In this document: in pieces, positions 1-11,866 of the stretch | Position numbering within the stretch: position 1 is the stretch's first letter | Layout of the letters: each line of letters starts with the position of its first letter | DNA from: Mesocentrotus franciscanus | Taxonomy: Eukaryota > Echinodermata > Echinoidea > Camarodonta > Strongylocentrotidae | Reading direction: 5' to 3' | Length of the DNA stretch: 64,000 nucleotides | NCBI GenBank assembly: GCA_037976565.1 | Contig: CP137682.1 | Coordinates: 1,614,867-1,678,866, forward strand | Notes under the pieces: generated by a model | What the model was told of the DNA's origin: nothing | What the model saw: the letters and a program-made list of their open reading frames with translations, nothing else | Database searches by the model: none | Position numbers and translations under genes: made by a program

Positions 1-237
1 CAATTCTCATTTGTCTACATTAGTATACAAGGTGACAGCCAGGGTACGAGCCATTTGTTTAATGACCTTCTTTTTCAGTCATCTTTTTTATTCTGATATC
101 TTGTTTTTTACTGAGTAAGAATTAATTTAGATATGATGTTTTGAGTATTTCCTAGGAGGATTGTAATATCCACCAAATGAGAGAAGGTCATTTTGACGCT
201 CGATCTGGATTTAGCTTTGCTTGAAGGATGGATGTTA
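1..237. other. AT-rich sequence before the minisatellite
   Basis: No gene or repeat is recognised here. The sequence is ordinary AT-rich non-coding DNA leading into the 36-bp tandem array. The open frame that runs through the array happens to begin at 193, but nothing upstream looks like a promoter or splice acceptor that would support a gene start. Confidence 0.4.
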
Positions 238-1569
238 AAACATGAACACGTAGACTGTCCACCTATCATTCACAAACATGAACACGTAGACTGTCCACCT
301 ATCAGTCACAAACATGAACACGTAGACTGTCCACCTATCATTCACAAACATGAACACGTAGACTGTCCACCTATCATTCACAAACATGAACACGTAGACT
401 GTCCACCTATCATTCACAAACATGAACACATAGACTGTCCACCTATCATTCACAAACATGAACACGTAGACTGTCCACCTATCATTCACAAACATGAACA
501 CGTAGACTGTCCACCTATCATTCACAAACATGAACACGTAGACTGTCCACCTATCATTCACAAACATGAACACGCAGACTGTCCACCTATCATTCACAAA
601 CATGAACACGTAGACTGTCCACCTATCATTCACAAACACGAACACGTAGACTGTCCACCTATCATTCACAAACATGAACACGCAGACTGTCCACCTATCA
701 TTCACAAACATGAACACGTAGACTGTCCACCTATCATTCACAAACACGAACACGTAGACTGTCCACCTATCATTCACAAACATGAACACGTAGACTGTCC
801 ACCTATCATTCACAAACATGAACACGTAGACTGTCCACCTATCATTCACAAACATGAACACGCAGACTGTCCACCTATCATTCACAAACACGAACACGTA
901 GACTGTCCACCTATCATTCACAAACATGAACACGTAGACTGTCCACCTATCATTCACAAACATGAACACGTAGACTGTCCACCTATCATTTACAAACATG
1001 AACACGTAGACTGTCCACCTATCATTCACAAACATGAACACGTAGACTGTCCACCTATCATTCACAAACATGAACACGCAGACTGTCCACCTATCATTTA
1101 CAAACATGAACACGTAGACTGTCCACCTATCATTCACAAACATGAACACGTAGACTGTCCACCTATCATTTACAAACATGAACACGTAGACTGTCCACCT
1201 ATCATTCACAAACATGAACACGTAGACTGTCCACCTATCATTCACAAACATGAACACGCAGACTGTCCACCTATCATTCACAAACATGAACACGTAGACT
1301 GTCCACCTATCATTTACAAACATGAACACGTAGACTGTCCACCTATCATTCACAAACATGAACACGTAGACTGTCCACCTATCATTTACAAACATGAACA
1401 CGTAGACTGTCCACCTATCATTTACAAACATGAACACGCAGACTGTCCACCTATCATTCACAAACATGAACACGTAGACTGTCCACCTATCATTTACAAA
1501 CATGAACACGTAGACTGTCCACCTATCATTCACAAACATAAACACGTAGACTGTCCACCTATCATTCAC
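238..1569. repeat. 36-bp minisatellite, about 37 copies
   Basis: A head-to-tail array of a 36-bp unit beginning aaacatgaacacgtagactg. Because 36 is a multiple of three and no stop falls in the unit, it stays open in two frames. On the plus strand (193-1704) it reads as a repeated 12-residue peptide KHEHVDCPPIIH. On the minus strand it reads as NDRWTVYVFMFV. Copies differ at a few fixed sites: gta/gca giving V/A, cac/tac giving H/Y, and a silent cat/cac. That pattern of shared variants is what homogenising tandem DNA produces. No signal peptide, promoter or splice site supports expression, so I call it a minisatellite and treat the frame as unproven. Confidence 0.95.
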
Positions 1570-1627
1570 AACCTATCATTTCATTCAGTTCTCGATGTTG
1601 ATTGCTTTAAGGGAGGAAAGATATATA

Positions 1628-1817
1628 CAGTCAAACCTGCTTTAGTGACCACCTGTCTACAAAGACCACCTGCCTACAAAGACCACATTATTTGTTTCCC
1701 TTAAAAATGGTTTCTCATTGAAACATGTACTTAAGGAACCTATCTACAAAGACCACCTGCCTATAAAGACCACTTTTTGTGTTTCCCTTGGGCGGTCGCT
1801 ATAGACAGGTTTGACTG
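1628..1817. mobile_element. Tc1/mariner-type MITE with TA target duplication
   Basis: The ends form an inverted repeat: cagtcaaacctgctttagtg on the left, and the reverse complement of the right end starts cagtcaaacctgtctatagc. Each end is bordered by TA within a TATATA context (1626-1627 and 1818-1819). About 190 bp with no coding capacity. The interior contains short direct repeats of gaccacctgcctacaaa. The size, TA duplication and TIRs fit a non-autonomous Tc1/mariner element, but no transposase is present to confirm the family. Confidence 0.8.
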
Positions 1818-1819
1818 TA

Positions 1820-3900
1820 TATATAATTATCCGAATTAAAACTCTTCCTTCATATCTCCAAATTACATATACACTGTTTCCCCTACCGATGGAATACATT
1901 TTCCTTACTTTTTTCATTAAATTATTGTGACAATTTGATTTATTCCTGATAAATAAAGTTTATGTCTCCTCAGAGCTTTACTGATAAGTATTTATTGATC
2001 AAATTTAAATGATCAATAGAGTATTGAGAAGATATGAAATTTATCTATTAAAAATAAATCAGATTGTCACAATCTTTTCATGACAAGAGGTAAGATAGAA
2101 CTTAATGGCAATAGTGTATTCGTATTCAAGTGATTTTGACTTATGGCGGAAACGCACGTTACCATTTTTCCTTCAATTTTTTTTAAAGATCGCTATCATT
2201 CTAATTTTCCCAGATTGTGATAAAACGATCTAAAACCCTTTGTTCCTCATCATCTATGGAGTTGGTGACCCCAACTTTGCGATTGAATAGACCTACATTT
2301 AAAAGGAAGAAATCATATGATTCGTTGTATTATGTGACAGCATGGTGAAGGATAGTGCGTGGTACTATGACCCTCCTTGAAAATATTGTTAACCAAACAG
2401 TCAGTACAATAGCAAATATTCATAAAAGTCTTTTTAGGGGGTTCTGTCCATGATTCTGCGCGTAGATCGTCATGGTTTCATATTGTTTATACCCCAGTAA
2501 CACCACCAAAAAGGACTCCTTATCATATTGTAAACAGATCAATTCTTTTCCGGTCTCTTTGGTGTAACGTGTGTGGCCGTGAGTGGTGAAAGGGACTTTG
2601 TTTGGAAGCTTCGCTTGACTTCTGCTCTTTATGAATGATGTGTTTACTGTTTAGAGCATATTTCCTTTTTTTAAATATCACAATGTACTACCATGACTTT
2701 CAAATTATTGAAAGAATCGTCTCATTTTCATTTCTTATTCATGTTGTTTATGAAAATGACCCGAATTTTTAAATCAAACCTAAGCTACAATAGGCTACAC
2801 GGGGGGAGAAGGAAATACCACAGGGCTAGTAATCATGGTAAAAGCAGTTCGCTTTGAACAATCGCCACAGTATGGCCGAGACTTTGGACTGCAATGACTT
2901 AATGGAGAACAGGCTTTTTGGGTGCGTTGGTAATGCAATGAGATCAAAGCGAGTCCTTAGTTACTAATGTTATTCATGGGTGCACTTTTATCATGGATAG
3001 TGAACTTCTTTCAACTCTTTCTTGCTGTCAATTTACATTAATTTACAAAACAATTTTATTCCAACGAATTAAATCATATCAACTAAAATTTCATGAAATC
3101 AACTCCACTGATTCTGAAAGTCAGATTTGTTTCAGGTGCTGTTTGTGCCAATTCGATGTACAAAAGAGTATACGTGTGTATGTGAGGAGGTGTGCGTGTG
3201 AGTGTAAGAGTGCGTGGGCGTGCGGGTTTTTTTTTGTGTGTGTATCCAAAGCATTCATTCATATGCCTACCTGCCATGGTGCAATATCTCTCTGATAAAC
3301 ATTAACAAATAGGTCTATACAGTATCTAAGCAACTCAATATATTCATCGATGATATATTGAGTGTTGTGAGGCAGGTGATTTGATTGAATTGTTTTTGTA
3401 AGGGTTGGTTGCGTGGTGACTGGTCATTTGGCCTTCAACTTCAATCTGAGGATTCTCTTGTCTAAGGGACGTTTTGCGGATTCAAAAAACTAATTCTGCT
3501 TAAAAGGCAACTAATTTGATTTGTGAAAATATTTTTTTTTCAATTAATGAGTAAACTGTTGTTATACAAAGCGTAAGCCATAATTACCGTTTTATCTAAA
3601 TACCCTAGCCTTTGCAACACACAACGAATTATTCAGAATTCCTCACCCAAAGATAAGCCATGCTTAAACAGTATTCTTAACGGCCCAAACAAGAGCATCC
3701 AATGGATTGTGACTTTAAAGCTAAATATTATTTGGCCCTAGTAAGTTTTCAGCAATCTATTATTTTTTGAAGCTACTGAAACACATAAAGGAATATCAAC
3801 ACCTATACCATTCCAATACTGTATTATTATTGACTAAGGCCGAATAAATGTAATTCCTAGTTTCTCATTCCCTCCTACTTTTTGGGAAGTATATTGTTTT
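1820..3900. other. AT-rich intergenic DNA, no gene seen
   Basis: No protein similarity, RNA gene or recognisable transposon end was found. A GT-rich patch lies at about 3170-3245. Short open frames here (for example 2993-3295) lack domain-like sequence and overlap frames on the other strand. Confidence 0.5.
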
Positions 3901-3919
3901 TGAAATTTCATATTCCTTA

Positions 3920-6900
3920 TTCTAAAATGAAAATACATATCAATCTGAGGACATCTATACAGAAAGAAAAGAAATATCTAGACTTTTAATGTGCTTTTAT
4001 GTTTTATGAATATTTATATTCTTTGATTAGGCAACTGGGCAATTAGGCAACTAGATATTGGTGCTTTATAAATTCCTGAATTGGATTTGATTGGATATAT
4101 TTTATTATATATTGAATAAATTATATGATTATGTGGAAGTATAAAGAAAGGCTATAATTAAAATCAAATTTTACTTCCATTATCAGGGTACGTTGCCTAG
4201 GACAATTTAACCTCATATGATATTTTTAAACCTATAAAGAGAAAGAACAGGCAGAGGGTAATATCAAGTTTTATAGAATTCAGCATAAACAAGAGAGATA
4301 ATAAAGAAGATAATGCGAGCTCTCGGATACACAAAACATTCGCTATTATTCTTAGGGCAACACAATCTGATTATCACTCTCATAAATCGTATTAATCGAT
4401 ATTGTTGTCATGACGAAATTGTATGTTCAATATAACTAGTATATGAAAACTTCTCATCAGTTTAATCAACAAAACGAGCATGCAAGAGCACCGAAGGTCA
4501 AACATACTGACAACAGCTTTGTTCGTTATGCTTGAACTTTACATCTTTATAGACATACGTAATTTTCGAATACTATCATTAGCCGCGTGCACGCGCGGTG
4601 CATACACAATGGAAAATTATTAGTATTGCCCTAGTTAAGTCGCTCTGCTGGGGAAATATAATAGCGAGTATTCAATTACGAGCTGTTTGCCTTGAGACAA
4701 CAATAAAAAATACGCTTTTATGTCATTCGTATAATGTAAAGGCTCATGCTGTAGAGAACTCTGTGAGTTATTATGCTGCCACATTTCAATAGGTGACACG
4801 TAAGGCTAATATGTTGGCTTGTGGATTTTTCGAAAGTAGTTGCTAGCGTGTTCCATATGTTATCATTAACAAATTACAATCATTATAAGCTACTAAAATC
4901 TTGGCCTTTGGTCTTTGATGGGCTGTGAGCCAGGGGCGGCAAAGCGCCTTTCGGAGTGGGGGGGGGGAAGGCACCAACAAAAAAGGGCACCTACAAAGGA
5001 AAACCTCAAAGCGAAAATATACCATCTTGAGACATTGGTATATACCTCTACATTGTGATTACAATCATTATTAGGGATGATTTAAATGCTTGTTTCTCTC
5101 TTAACATTACTTACATGGTTCGAGATACTGTTTGGGCATCATACATGTACTTTGAAGTTGGTTAAGAGGGTCTGAATATTTATTTGCGGGCGAGCGAAGT
5201 GAGCGAGCAAAAATTATAAGATTTGTGAGGTTGCAGTGCGAAAAATTACATCTTACAAAGAGGAGAAAACAATCCTGATGGGTTATAAGCACAATTTAAT
5301 CTTGAAAGACTAAACTGATCTTTAATATGAAACATAATTATCAACTTTAAATGCGAGTGAGCTTTTTGGTGAAATTAAAGGAAAAGTTGATCTTAGTTGC
5401 TTTAAATAAGGAGCATATTTTATGGTGTAAGGAAAAGGGGGCACATATTCGAAGGGAAAAGGACACTTATTAATGTTAGAAAAGAAAAAGAGCACATGTC
5501 AAAGTAAAAAGGGGAAATAAAAGAGGTAAAAATGGGGCACTTATCGCACCTAATAAGGGGCACTCACCAGAAATGAAAAAGGCACTTATGAGAACGAAAG
5601 AGGGGCACTTATTACAAAGGGAAAAGGGCAATTATCAGAAGGAAAATGGCACTGATTAGAACGTATAAGAGGTACGTGTCAAAATGAAAGGGGTATTATC
5701 AGAGATGAAAAGGGGCACTTATATGAATGAAAAGAGGGCATACAAAGAAAAAAAGTCACTTGTCAAAATATGAGGGACACTTCTCAGATTTGAAAAGAGG
5801 CAATTATAAGAGGTAAAGGGACACTTATCAGAGAAGGTAAGGGGCACTTCTTGCACCTGATAAGGGGCACTCACCTGAAATGAATAGGGGCACTCGTGAG
5901 AATGGAAAGGGGCACTTATAACAAAGTAAAATTGGGCACTTTTCGAAGGAAAAGGGGCACCTATGAGATTTTAATATAGGCGAATATCAAAGGTTTCAGA
6001 ATGGGCATTTATGAGAAGGGGGAAGATGCTCTTATTAAAAAAGAAAAAGGGCACTTACCAGAAGGAAGCAGGGCACTCATTTGAAATAAAAGTGGGCACT
6101 TATTAGAGGTGAGAAATGGCACTCATCAAAGATGAAAAGGAGCACCTTTCGGCAGGGGAAGGGGCATCTTTTACAAAAGAAAAGGGCACTTGTTTAGTAA
6201 AATGGGCATCCCTCAGATTTGAATAGTGGCAATTATGAGGTGAAGGGGGTACTTATCAGAGGTAGTAAGAGGCACTTATAAGAATGTGGAACGGACACCT
6301 ATTAGAAATAAAAAGAGGCACTTATCTGAAGTAAAAGGGGGCATTTTTTCTATGTAAAGGGGCATTTAAGGAGTACCTGAAAAGTGTGTGTGTGTGGGGG
6401 CACAGTGCCCCCTGTCCCCCTGATCCGCCGCCTCTGCTGTGAGCAGACAATAGTTACTGATAACTAGTTTATGAAACAGGATCCAGCATGTCTGCAGGCG
6501 TCGCTAGACCCCCGTTTAGAAGGGGAAGGGATGTTGGATTTTTTTCTCTTTCAATCATCGATGGCTCAAAAAGCCCCTGCAATAAGCGAGTTCGCAGATA
6601 CGATCTGTGCATGGGCAGATTGTTTTTGTTCTTTCACAATCCTGATTCTAGAATAAAAATATATAACAATCGGAGGACATCTAGACAGATAGATCGGAAG
6701 TGTCTTGATTTGTAATGTGCTTTTATGTTTTATGACTATTCGGAAACATTATGTATTGAATAAATTATATGTACCATTATCAGGTTACGTTCCGTAGTAC
6801 AGTTTAACCTCATATGATATTTTAAAATTTATAGAGAGAAAGAAAGAAGAGAAAGAGGGTGATATTAAGTTTTATAGAATTACAACATAAACAAGAGAGA

Positions 6901-7360
6901 TAAGAAAGAGGATAATGCGAGCTCTCGGACGTACAAAACATTCGCTGTTATCCTCAGTGCAACCACAATTGATTATCACTCTCAACAACGTTATTAATCG
7001 ATATTTTTGTCATGCCAAAAGATGTATGGGGAATTTAACCAGTATATGAACACTTATTATCAGCGTAATTAGTAAAACGAGTATGCAATAGCAACGAAGG
7101 TCAAATACATTGACAACAGCTTTGTTTCGTTCTCCTTGAACTTTACATGTTTATAGACATACGTACTTTTCGAATACTATCATTAGCCGCGTGCACGCGC
7201 GGTGCATACACGATGGAAAATTATTAGTTTTGCCGCAGGTAAGTCACTCTGCTGTGGAAATATAATAGAGAGCATTCTTACGTGCATGCTGTTTGCCTCG
7301 GGACAACAATAAACAAAACGCTTTGATTTCATTAGAGTAATGTAAGGGCGATGTAGCTCT
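3920..7360. repeat. Duplicated block, copies 1 and 2 (contains a hAT-like insertion)
   Basis: Shared landmarks occur in the same order in several places. 'gagctctcgg...acaaaacattcgct' is at about 4317, 6918, 12388 and 15858. The 'cgaatactatcattagccgcg' region is at about 4568 and 7169, with diverged forms at about 12620 and 16113. The 4.3-4.8 kb and 6.9-7.35 kb copies resemble each other more than the other two. No coding sequence is recognisable in the shared part. The hAT-like element at 4931-6436 sits inside this block. Confidence 0.75.
4931..6436. mobile_element. hAT-like non-autonomous element packed with ggcac repeats, copy 1
   Basis: The left end reads caggggcggcaaagcgcc and the right end closes gatccgccgcctctg, an imperfect inverted terminal repeat. 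Both sides carry the 8-bp direct repeat ctgtgagc (4923-4930 and 6437-6444), the target duplication length typical of hAT transposons. The interior is a degenerate tandem array with units of about 20-35 bp built on aaaggggcacttatcagagg. There is no transposase frame. The same element, with the identical 8-bp flank, is found at 14101-15368, and its right end at about 11858. Confidence 0.8.
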
Positions 7361-7429
7361 TATTTTTTGTTATATTAGATCGTAGGACCTGATGTTGCCA
7401 TCAAAACTGATGAAAAGCTTGTCATTGTT

Positions 7430-7620
7430 GATGTTGTTGTTATTATTATTATCACTATTATAATGATTAATGTTATTATCATAATTGTTTTTATCATATT
7501 TATTTTATTGTAATTATTATACTAATTATTATTGTTAGTATTGATAACACTAATATTATTATTGTTGTTATTATTGTTGTTAATATTACTATTATTCATA
7601 TTATCATTCTACTTAGGTGC
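7430..7620. repeat. Low-complexity (TTA/ATT)n spacer
   Basis: AT-only stretch of imperfect TTATTATTG and ATTATT repeats following the conserved segment 'gacctgatgttgccatcaaa' at about 7387. The same arrangement recurs near 12900-13125 and 16395-16500, so it belongs to the duplicated block. Confidence 0.8.
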
Positions 7621-7799
7621 AGTAGTAGTATTAATAGCAGCAGGAGTGGAAGTATATTTATAGTTATAATACACAACTTTGCAAGAATTATGTAACTCTT
7701 GGCTTACTCTCTTGGCTTTCTTCCGTGCTCTACCCATCTCCCTTGCCTATCTTTAATGGACCTCTTACACTCTTTAGAAGTAGTAGTAGTAGTAGTAGA

Positions 7800-7833
<34 letters not shown>

Positions 7834-8016
7834 GAAGTAGTAGTAGTAGTAGAAGAAGTAGTAGTAGTAGTAGTAGTATCAGAAGTAGTAGAAGTATATA
7901 TATAGTAATAATACACAACTTTGCAAGAATTATGTAACTCTTGGCTTAGTCTCTTAGCTTTCTTCCGTGCTCTACCCATCTCCCTTGCCTACCTTTAATG
8001 GACCTCTTACACTCTT

Positions 8017-8078
<62 letters not shown>

Positions 8079-8505
8079 TAGTAGTAGTATCAGTAGTAGT
8101 AGAAGTAGTATTAGTAGTAGAAGTCAGGTAGTAGTAGTAGTAGAAGAAGAAGAAGAAGTAGTAGTAGTAGTAGTATCAGTAGTAGTAGAAGTAGTATTAG
8201 TAGTAGAAGTCAGGTAGTAGTAGTAGTATAGTAGTAGTAGTATTATCAGTAGTAGTAGAAGTAGTATTAGTAGTAGAAGTCAGGTAGTAGTAGTAGAAGA
8301 AGAAGTAGTTGTAGTAGTAGTAGTAGTATCAGTAGTAGTAGAAGTAGTATTAGTAGTAGTATTAATAGCAGCAGGAGTAGAAGTATATTTATAGTTATAA
8401 AACACAACTTTGCAAGAATGATGTAACTCTTGGCTTACTCTCTTGCCTTTCTTCCGTGCTCTACCCATCTCCCTTGCCTACCTTTAATGGACCTCTTACA
8501 CTCTT

Positions 8506-8573
<68 letters not shown>

Positions 8574-8781
8574 GAAGTCAGGTAGTAGTAGTAGAAGAAG
8601 TAGTAGTAGTAGTAGTAGTAGTATCAGAAGTAGTAGAAGTATATATATAGTAATAATACACAACTTTGCAAGAATTATGTAACTCTTGGCTTAGTCTCTT
8701 AGCTTTCTTCCGTGCTCTACCCATCTCCCTTGCCTACCTTTAATGGACCTCTTACACTCTTTAGTAGTAGTAGTAGTAGTA

Positions 8782-8815
<34 letters not shown>

Positions 8816-8880
8816 AAGTAGTATTAGTAGTAGAAGTCAGGTAGTAGTAGTAGAAGAAGTAGTACACTGCAAAAACCAGA
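7621..8880. repeat. (TAG)n microsatellite with a recurring 105-bp module
   Basis: Runs of tag/agt trinucleotides, broken by 'attagtagtagaagtcagg', alternate with a nearly invariant segment of about 105 bp. That segment begins cacaactttgcaagaa and ends ggacctcttacactcttt. Modules start at about 7672, 7914, 8405 and 8658, and again past the gap at about 10192 and 13184. The open frames here are runs of S, V or T from the trinucleotide and are not genes. Confidence 0.9.
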
Positions 8881-9090
8881 GTGTTAAATTTAACACCAAG
8901 GGTGTTAAATTTAACACTTTCTTGGTATCTATATCGTGCAACTCCTCTGGTGTTACTTAACACCATTTTCTGGAATTAGATAATTTCAATTCCACTTTGG
9001 TGTTAATATTTGACAACTCCTACTGGTGTAGATTAACACCAATATCTGGAATCATAACAAATTCAATTCCACTTTTGGTGTTTATATTCT
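8874..9090. mobile_element. MITE-like fragment with GGTGTTAAATTTAACACC motifs
   Basis: Begins cactgcaaaaaccagagtg and contains repeated palindromic blocks of the form ggtgttaaatttaacacc plus later variants (ggtgttacttaacacc). A CACTG-CAAAAA terminus with such palindromes is typical of short non-autonomous DNA transposons. The matching right end is not visible before the assembly gap, so family and limits are uncertain. Confidence 0.5.
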
Positions 9091-9566
9091 TGTTGATCCA
9101 TTAGAGATTTTTCTATGTATGTCTAATGGTCCCACATTCCATATTCCCTATTATCGACCATTATCGACCAGGGTAGAGGAACCAGTGGTAAACTGATAAT
9201 TCATAATCGATGTTGGCAACTGTCCACCAATAGGTATATTCTAATCTCCATTGCATTAACTCCATCACATAGATCATTTGAAGTAAATTCAAGATTAACA
9301 TGTATGTGGTACAGGCTGGTACACATATATATATAATAAACATGCATGTTGTTTCTTGGTTAGTAATCATATAATCAATATATCTATTGCTAAAACGTTA
9401 ATATGGTAACAAGATCGGACATATAATCTATTGGTCAATAACTGCCAAAGGAAAATACAAATCACAAAATTAATTGCATTGTCATAATTTGCTTAACAAA
9501 TCATGATAAATGTATTTTCTGTGAACACGTGTAAAGTAATCATTAAAAGCGCGCGTACACTTTGTG
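9091..9566. other. Unannotated AT-rich DNA up to the gap
   Basis: No gene, RNA or repeat end was recognised between the MITE-like fragment and the run of Ns. Confidence 0.4.
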
Positions 9567-10066
9567 NNNNNNNNNNNNNNNNNNNNNNNNNNNNNNNNNN
9601 NNNNNNNNNNNNNNNNNNNNNNNNNNNNNNNNNNNNNNNNNNNNNNNNNNNNNNNNNNNNNNNNNNNNNNNNNNNNNNNNNNNNNNNNNNNNNNNNNNNN
9701 NNNNNNNNNNNNNNNNNNNNNNNNNNNNNNNNNNNNNNNNNNNNNNNNNNNNNNNNNNNNNNNNNNNNNNNNNNNNNNNNNNNNNNNNNNNNNNNNNNNN
9801 NNNNNNNNNNNNNNNNNNNNNNNNNNNNNNNNNNNNNNNNNNNNNNNNNNNNNNNNNNNNNNNNNNNNNNNNNNNNNNNNNNNNNNNNNNNNNNNNNNNN
9901 NNNNNNNNNNNNNNNNNNNNNNNNNNNNNNNNNNNNNNNNNNNNNNNNNNNNNNNNNNNNNNNNNNNNNNNNNNNNNNNNNNNNNNNNNNNNNNNNNNNN
10001 NNNNNNNNNNNNNNNNNNNNNNNNNNNNNNNNNNNNNNNNNNNNNNNNNNNNNNNNNNNNNNNNNN
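9567..10066. other. Assembly gap (500 N)
   Basis: Exactly 500 Ns. The gap falls within the (TAG)n/105-bp module region, so it was probably caused by collapsed or unassembled microsatellite. Its real length is unknown, and open frames called across it are artefacts. Confidence 0.99.
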
Positions 10067-10476
10067 AGAAGTAGTAGTAGTAGTAGTAGTAGTATAGTAG
10101 TAGTATAGTAGTAGTATCAGTAGTAGTAGAAGTGGTATTAGTAGTAGTATTAAAAGCAGCAGGAGTAGAAGTATAGTTATAGTTATAAAACACAACTTTG
10201 CAAGAATGATGTAACTCTTGGCTTACTCTCTTGACTTTCTTCCGTGCTCTACCCATCTCCCTTGCCTACCTTTAATGGACCTCTTACACTCTCTATTATT
10301 GTTATTATTATTAGAAGTAGTAGTAGTAGTATTAGTAGTAGAAGTCAGGTAGTAATAGTAGTAGTAGTATAGTAGTAGTAGAAGTATTAGTAGTAGAAGT
10401 CAGGTAGTAGTAGTAGTAGTAGTAGTAGTATAGTAGTAGTATCAGTAGTAGTAGAATTATTAGTAGTAGAAGTCAG

Positions 10477-10512
<36 letters not shown>

Positions 10513-10590
10513 TCAGTAGTAGTAGAAGTAGTATTAGTAGTAGAAGTCAGGTAGTAGTAGTAGTAGTAGTAGTAGTAGAAACACAGAACA
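10067..10590. repeat. (TAG)n microsatellite and 105-bp module, continued
   Basis: Same structure as before the gap: tag trinucleotides, one 105-bp module starting at about 10192, then several repeats of a unit ending 'agtagaagtcaggtagtagt'. It stops abruptly at about 10580, where sequence of the hAT-like ggcac element begins. Confidence 0.9.
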
Positions 10591-11858
10591 TTATTCACAC
10601 GGTCAGAGCATGGTCAAAGATACTGCCTAAGCACCATACATGTAATTTGCAGTTGGTTGAGATGGTCTGAATATTTGATTACGAGCGAGCAAAAATGTTA
10701 AGATTTGTGAGGTTGCAGTTCGAAAAAATTACATCTCATAAAGAGGGAAAAACAAGCCTGATGTGGTTTTAAGCACAATATAATCATGGAAGACTGAAAT
10801 GGTCTTTAATACGAAACATAAATAGTAACTTTAAATGCGAGCAAACGTAGCGAGCGAGCTTTGGTTAATATTAAAGGAAAAGTTGCTCTTAGTCATTTTA
10901 AATTAGGAGCATATTTTATGGTAAGGGAAAAGGGGGCATATATACGAAGGGAAAATGACACTTATTTATATAATAGAAAAGAAAAAGAGCACATGACAAA
11001 GTAAAAAGGGGAAATACCAGAGGTAAAAGGGGGCGCTTATCGCACCTTATAAGGGGCACTCACCAGAGATGGAAAAAGGCACTCATGAGAACGGAAGAGG
11101 GGCACTTATTACAAAGCAAAAAGTGCAATTATCGGAAGGAAAACGGCACCAATTAGAAAAAATAAGAGGTACGTGTCAACATAAAAGGGGTATTATCAGA
11201 AATGAAAGGGGCGCCTTTAAGAATGAAAAGAGGGCATACAAAGGAAAAGAGGCACTTGTCAAAATGTAAGGGACACCTCTCAGATTTGAAAGGAGGCCAC
11301 TATAATAGGTAAAGGGGCACTTATCAGAGAAGGTAAGGGGCACTTCTTGTACCTGAAAGGGGTAGTCACCTGAGATGAATAGGGGCACTTTTCGAGAAGG
11401 AAAAGGGGCAACAATGAGATTTTAATAGAGGCATCTATCAGAGGTTTCAGAAGTGGCATTAATGAGAAGGGGAAGTGGCTCTTATTAAAAAAAAAGAAAA
11501 GGTGAATTCATCAGAAGGAAGCAGGGCACTTATTTGAAAAAAAGTGCTAGAGGTGAGACGTGGCACTCATCAAAGATGAAAAGGAGCACTTATCAGAAGG
11601 GGAAGGGGCACTTGTTAAAGTAAAATGGCACCCCTCAGATTTGAATAGGGGCAACTATCATAGGTAAAGGGGGCAATTATCAGAGGTGGTAAGAGGCAAT
11701 TATAGGAATGTGGAACGGACACCTATTATAAATAAAAAGAGGCACTTATCTGAAGTAAAAGGGGGCATTTTTTCTATGTAAAAAGGAGCATTAAAGGAGT
11801 ACCTGAAAAAGTTTGTGTGGGGGGCACAGTGCCCCTGCCCCCGGCTCCGTGGCCTCTG
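10591..11858. mobile_element. hAT-like ggcac element, copy 2, left end missing
   Basis: Carries the same degenerate ggcac tandem repeats and the same interior 'gaatatttgattacgagcgagc' as the full copies. It ends tggcctctg followed by ctgtgagc (11859-11866), the same right-hand flank as copies 1 and 3. The left terminus and left duplication are absent. The element instead joins the (TAG)n tract, so it is truncated or rearranged. Confidence 0.7.
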
Positions 11859-11866
11859 CTGTGAGC

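Noticed and set aside
9482..10256. ORFs of 170-237 residues across the Ns
   Set aside because: Composed almost entirely of X from the assembly gap.
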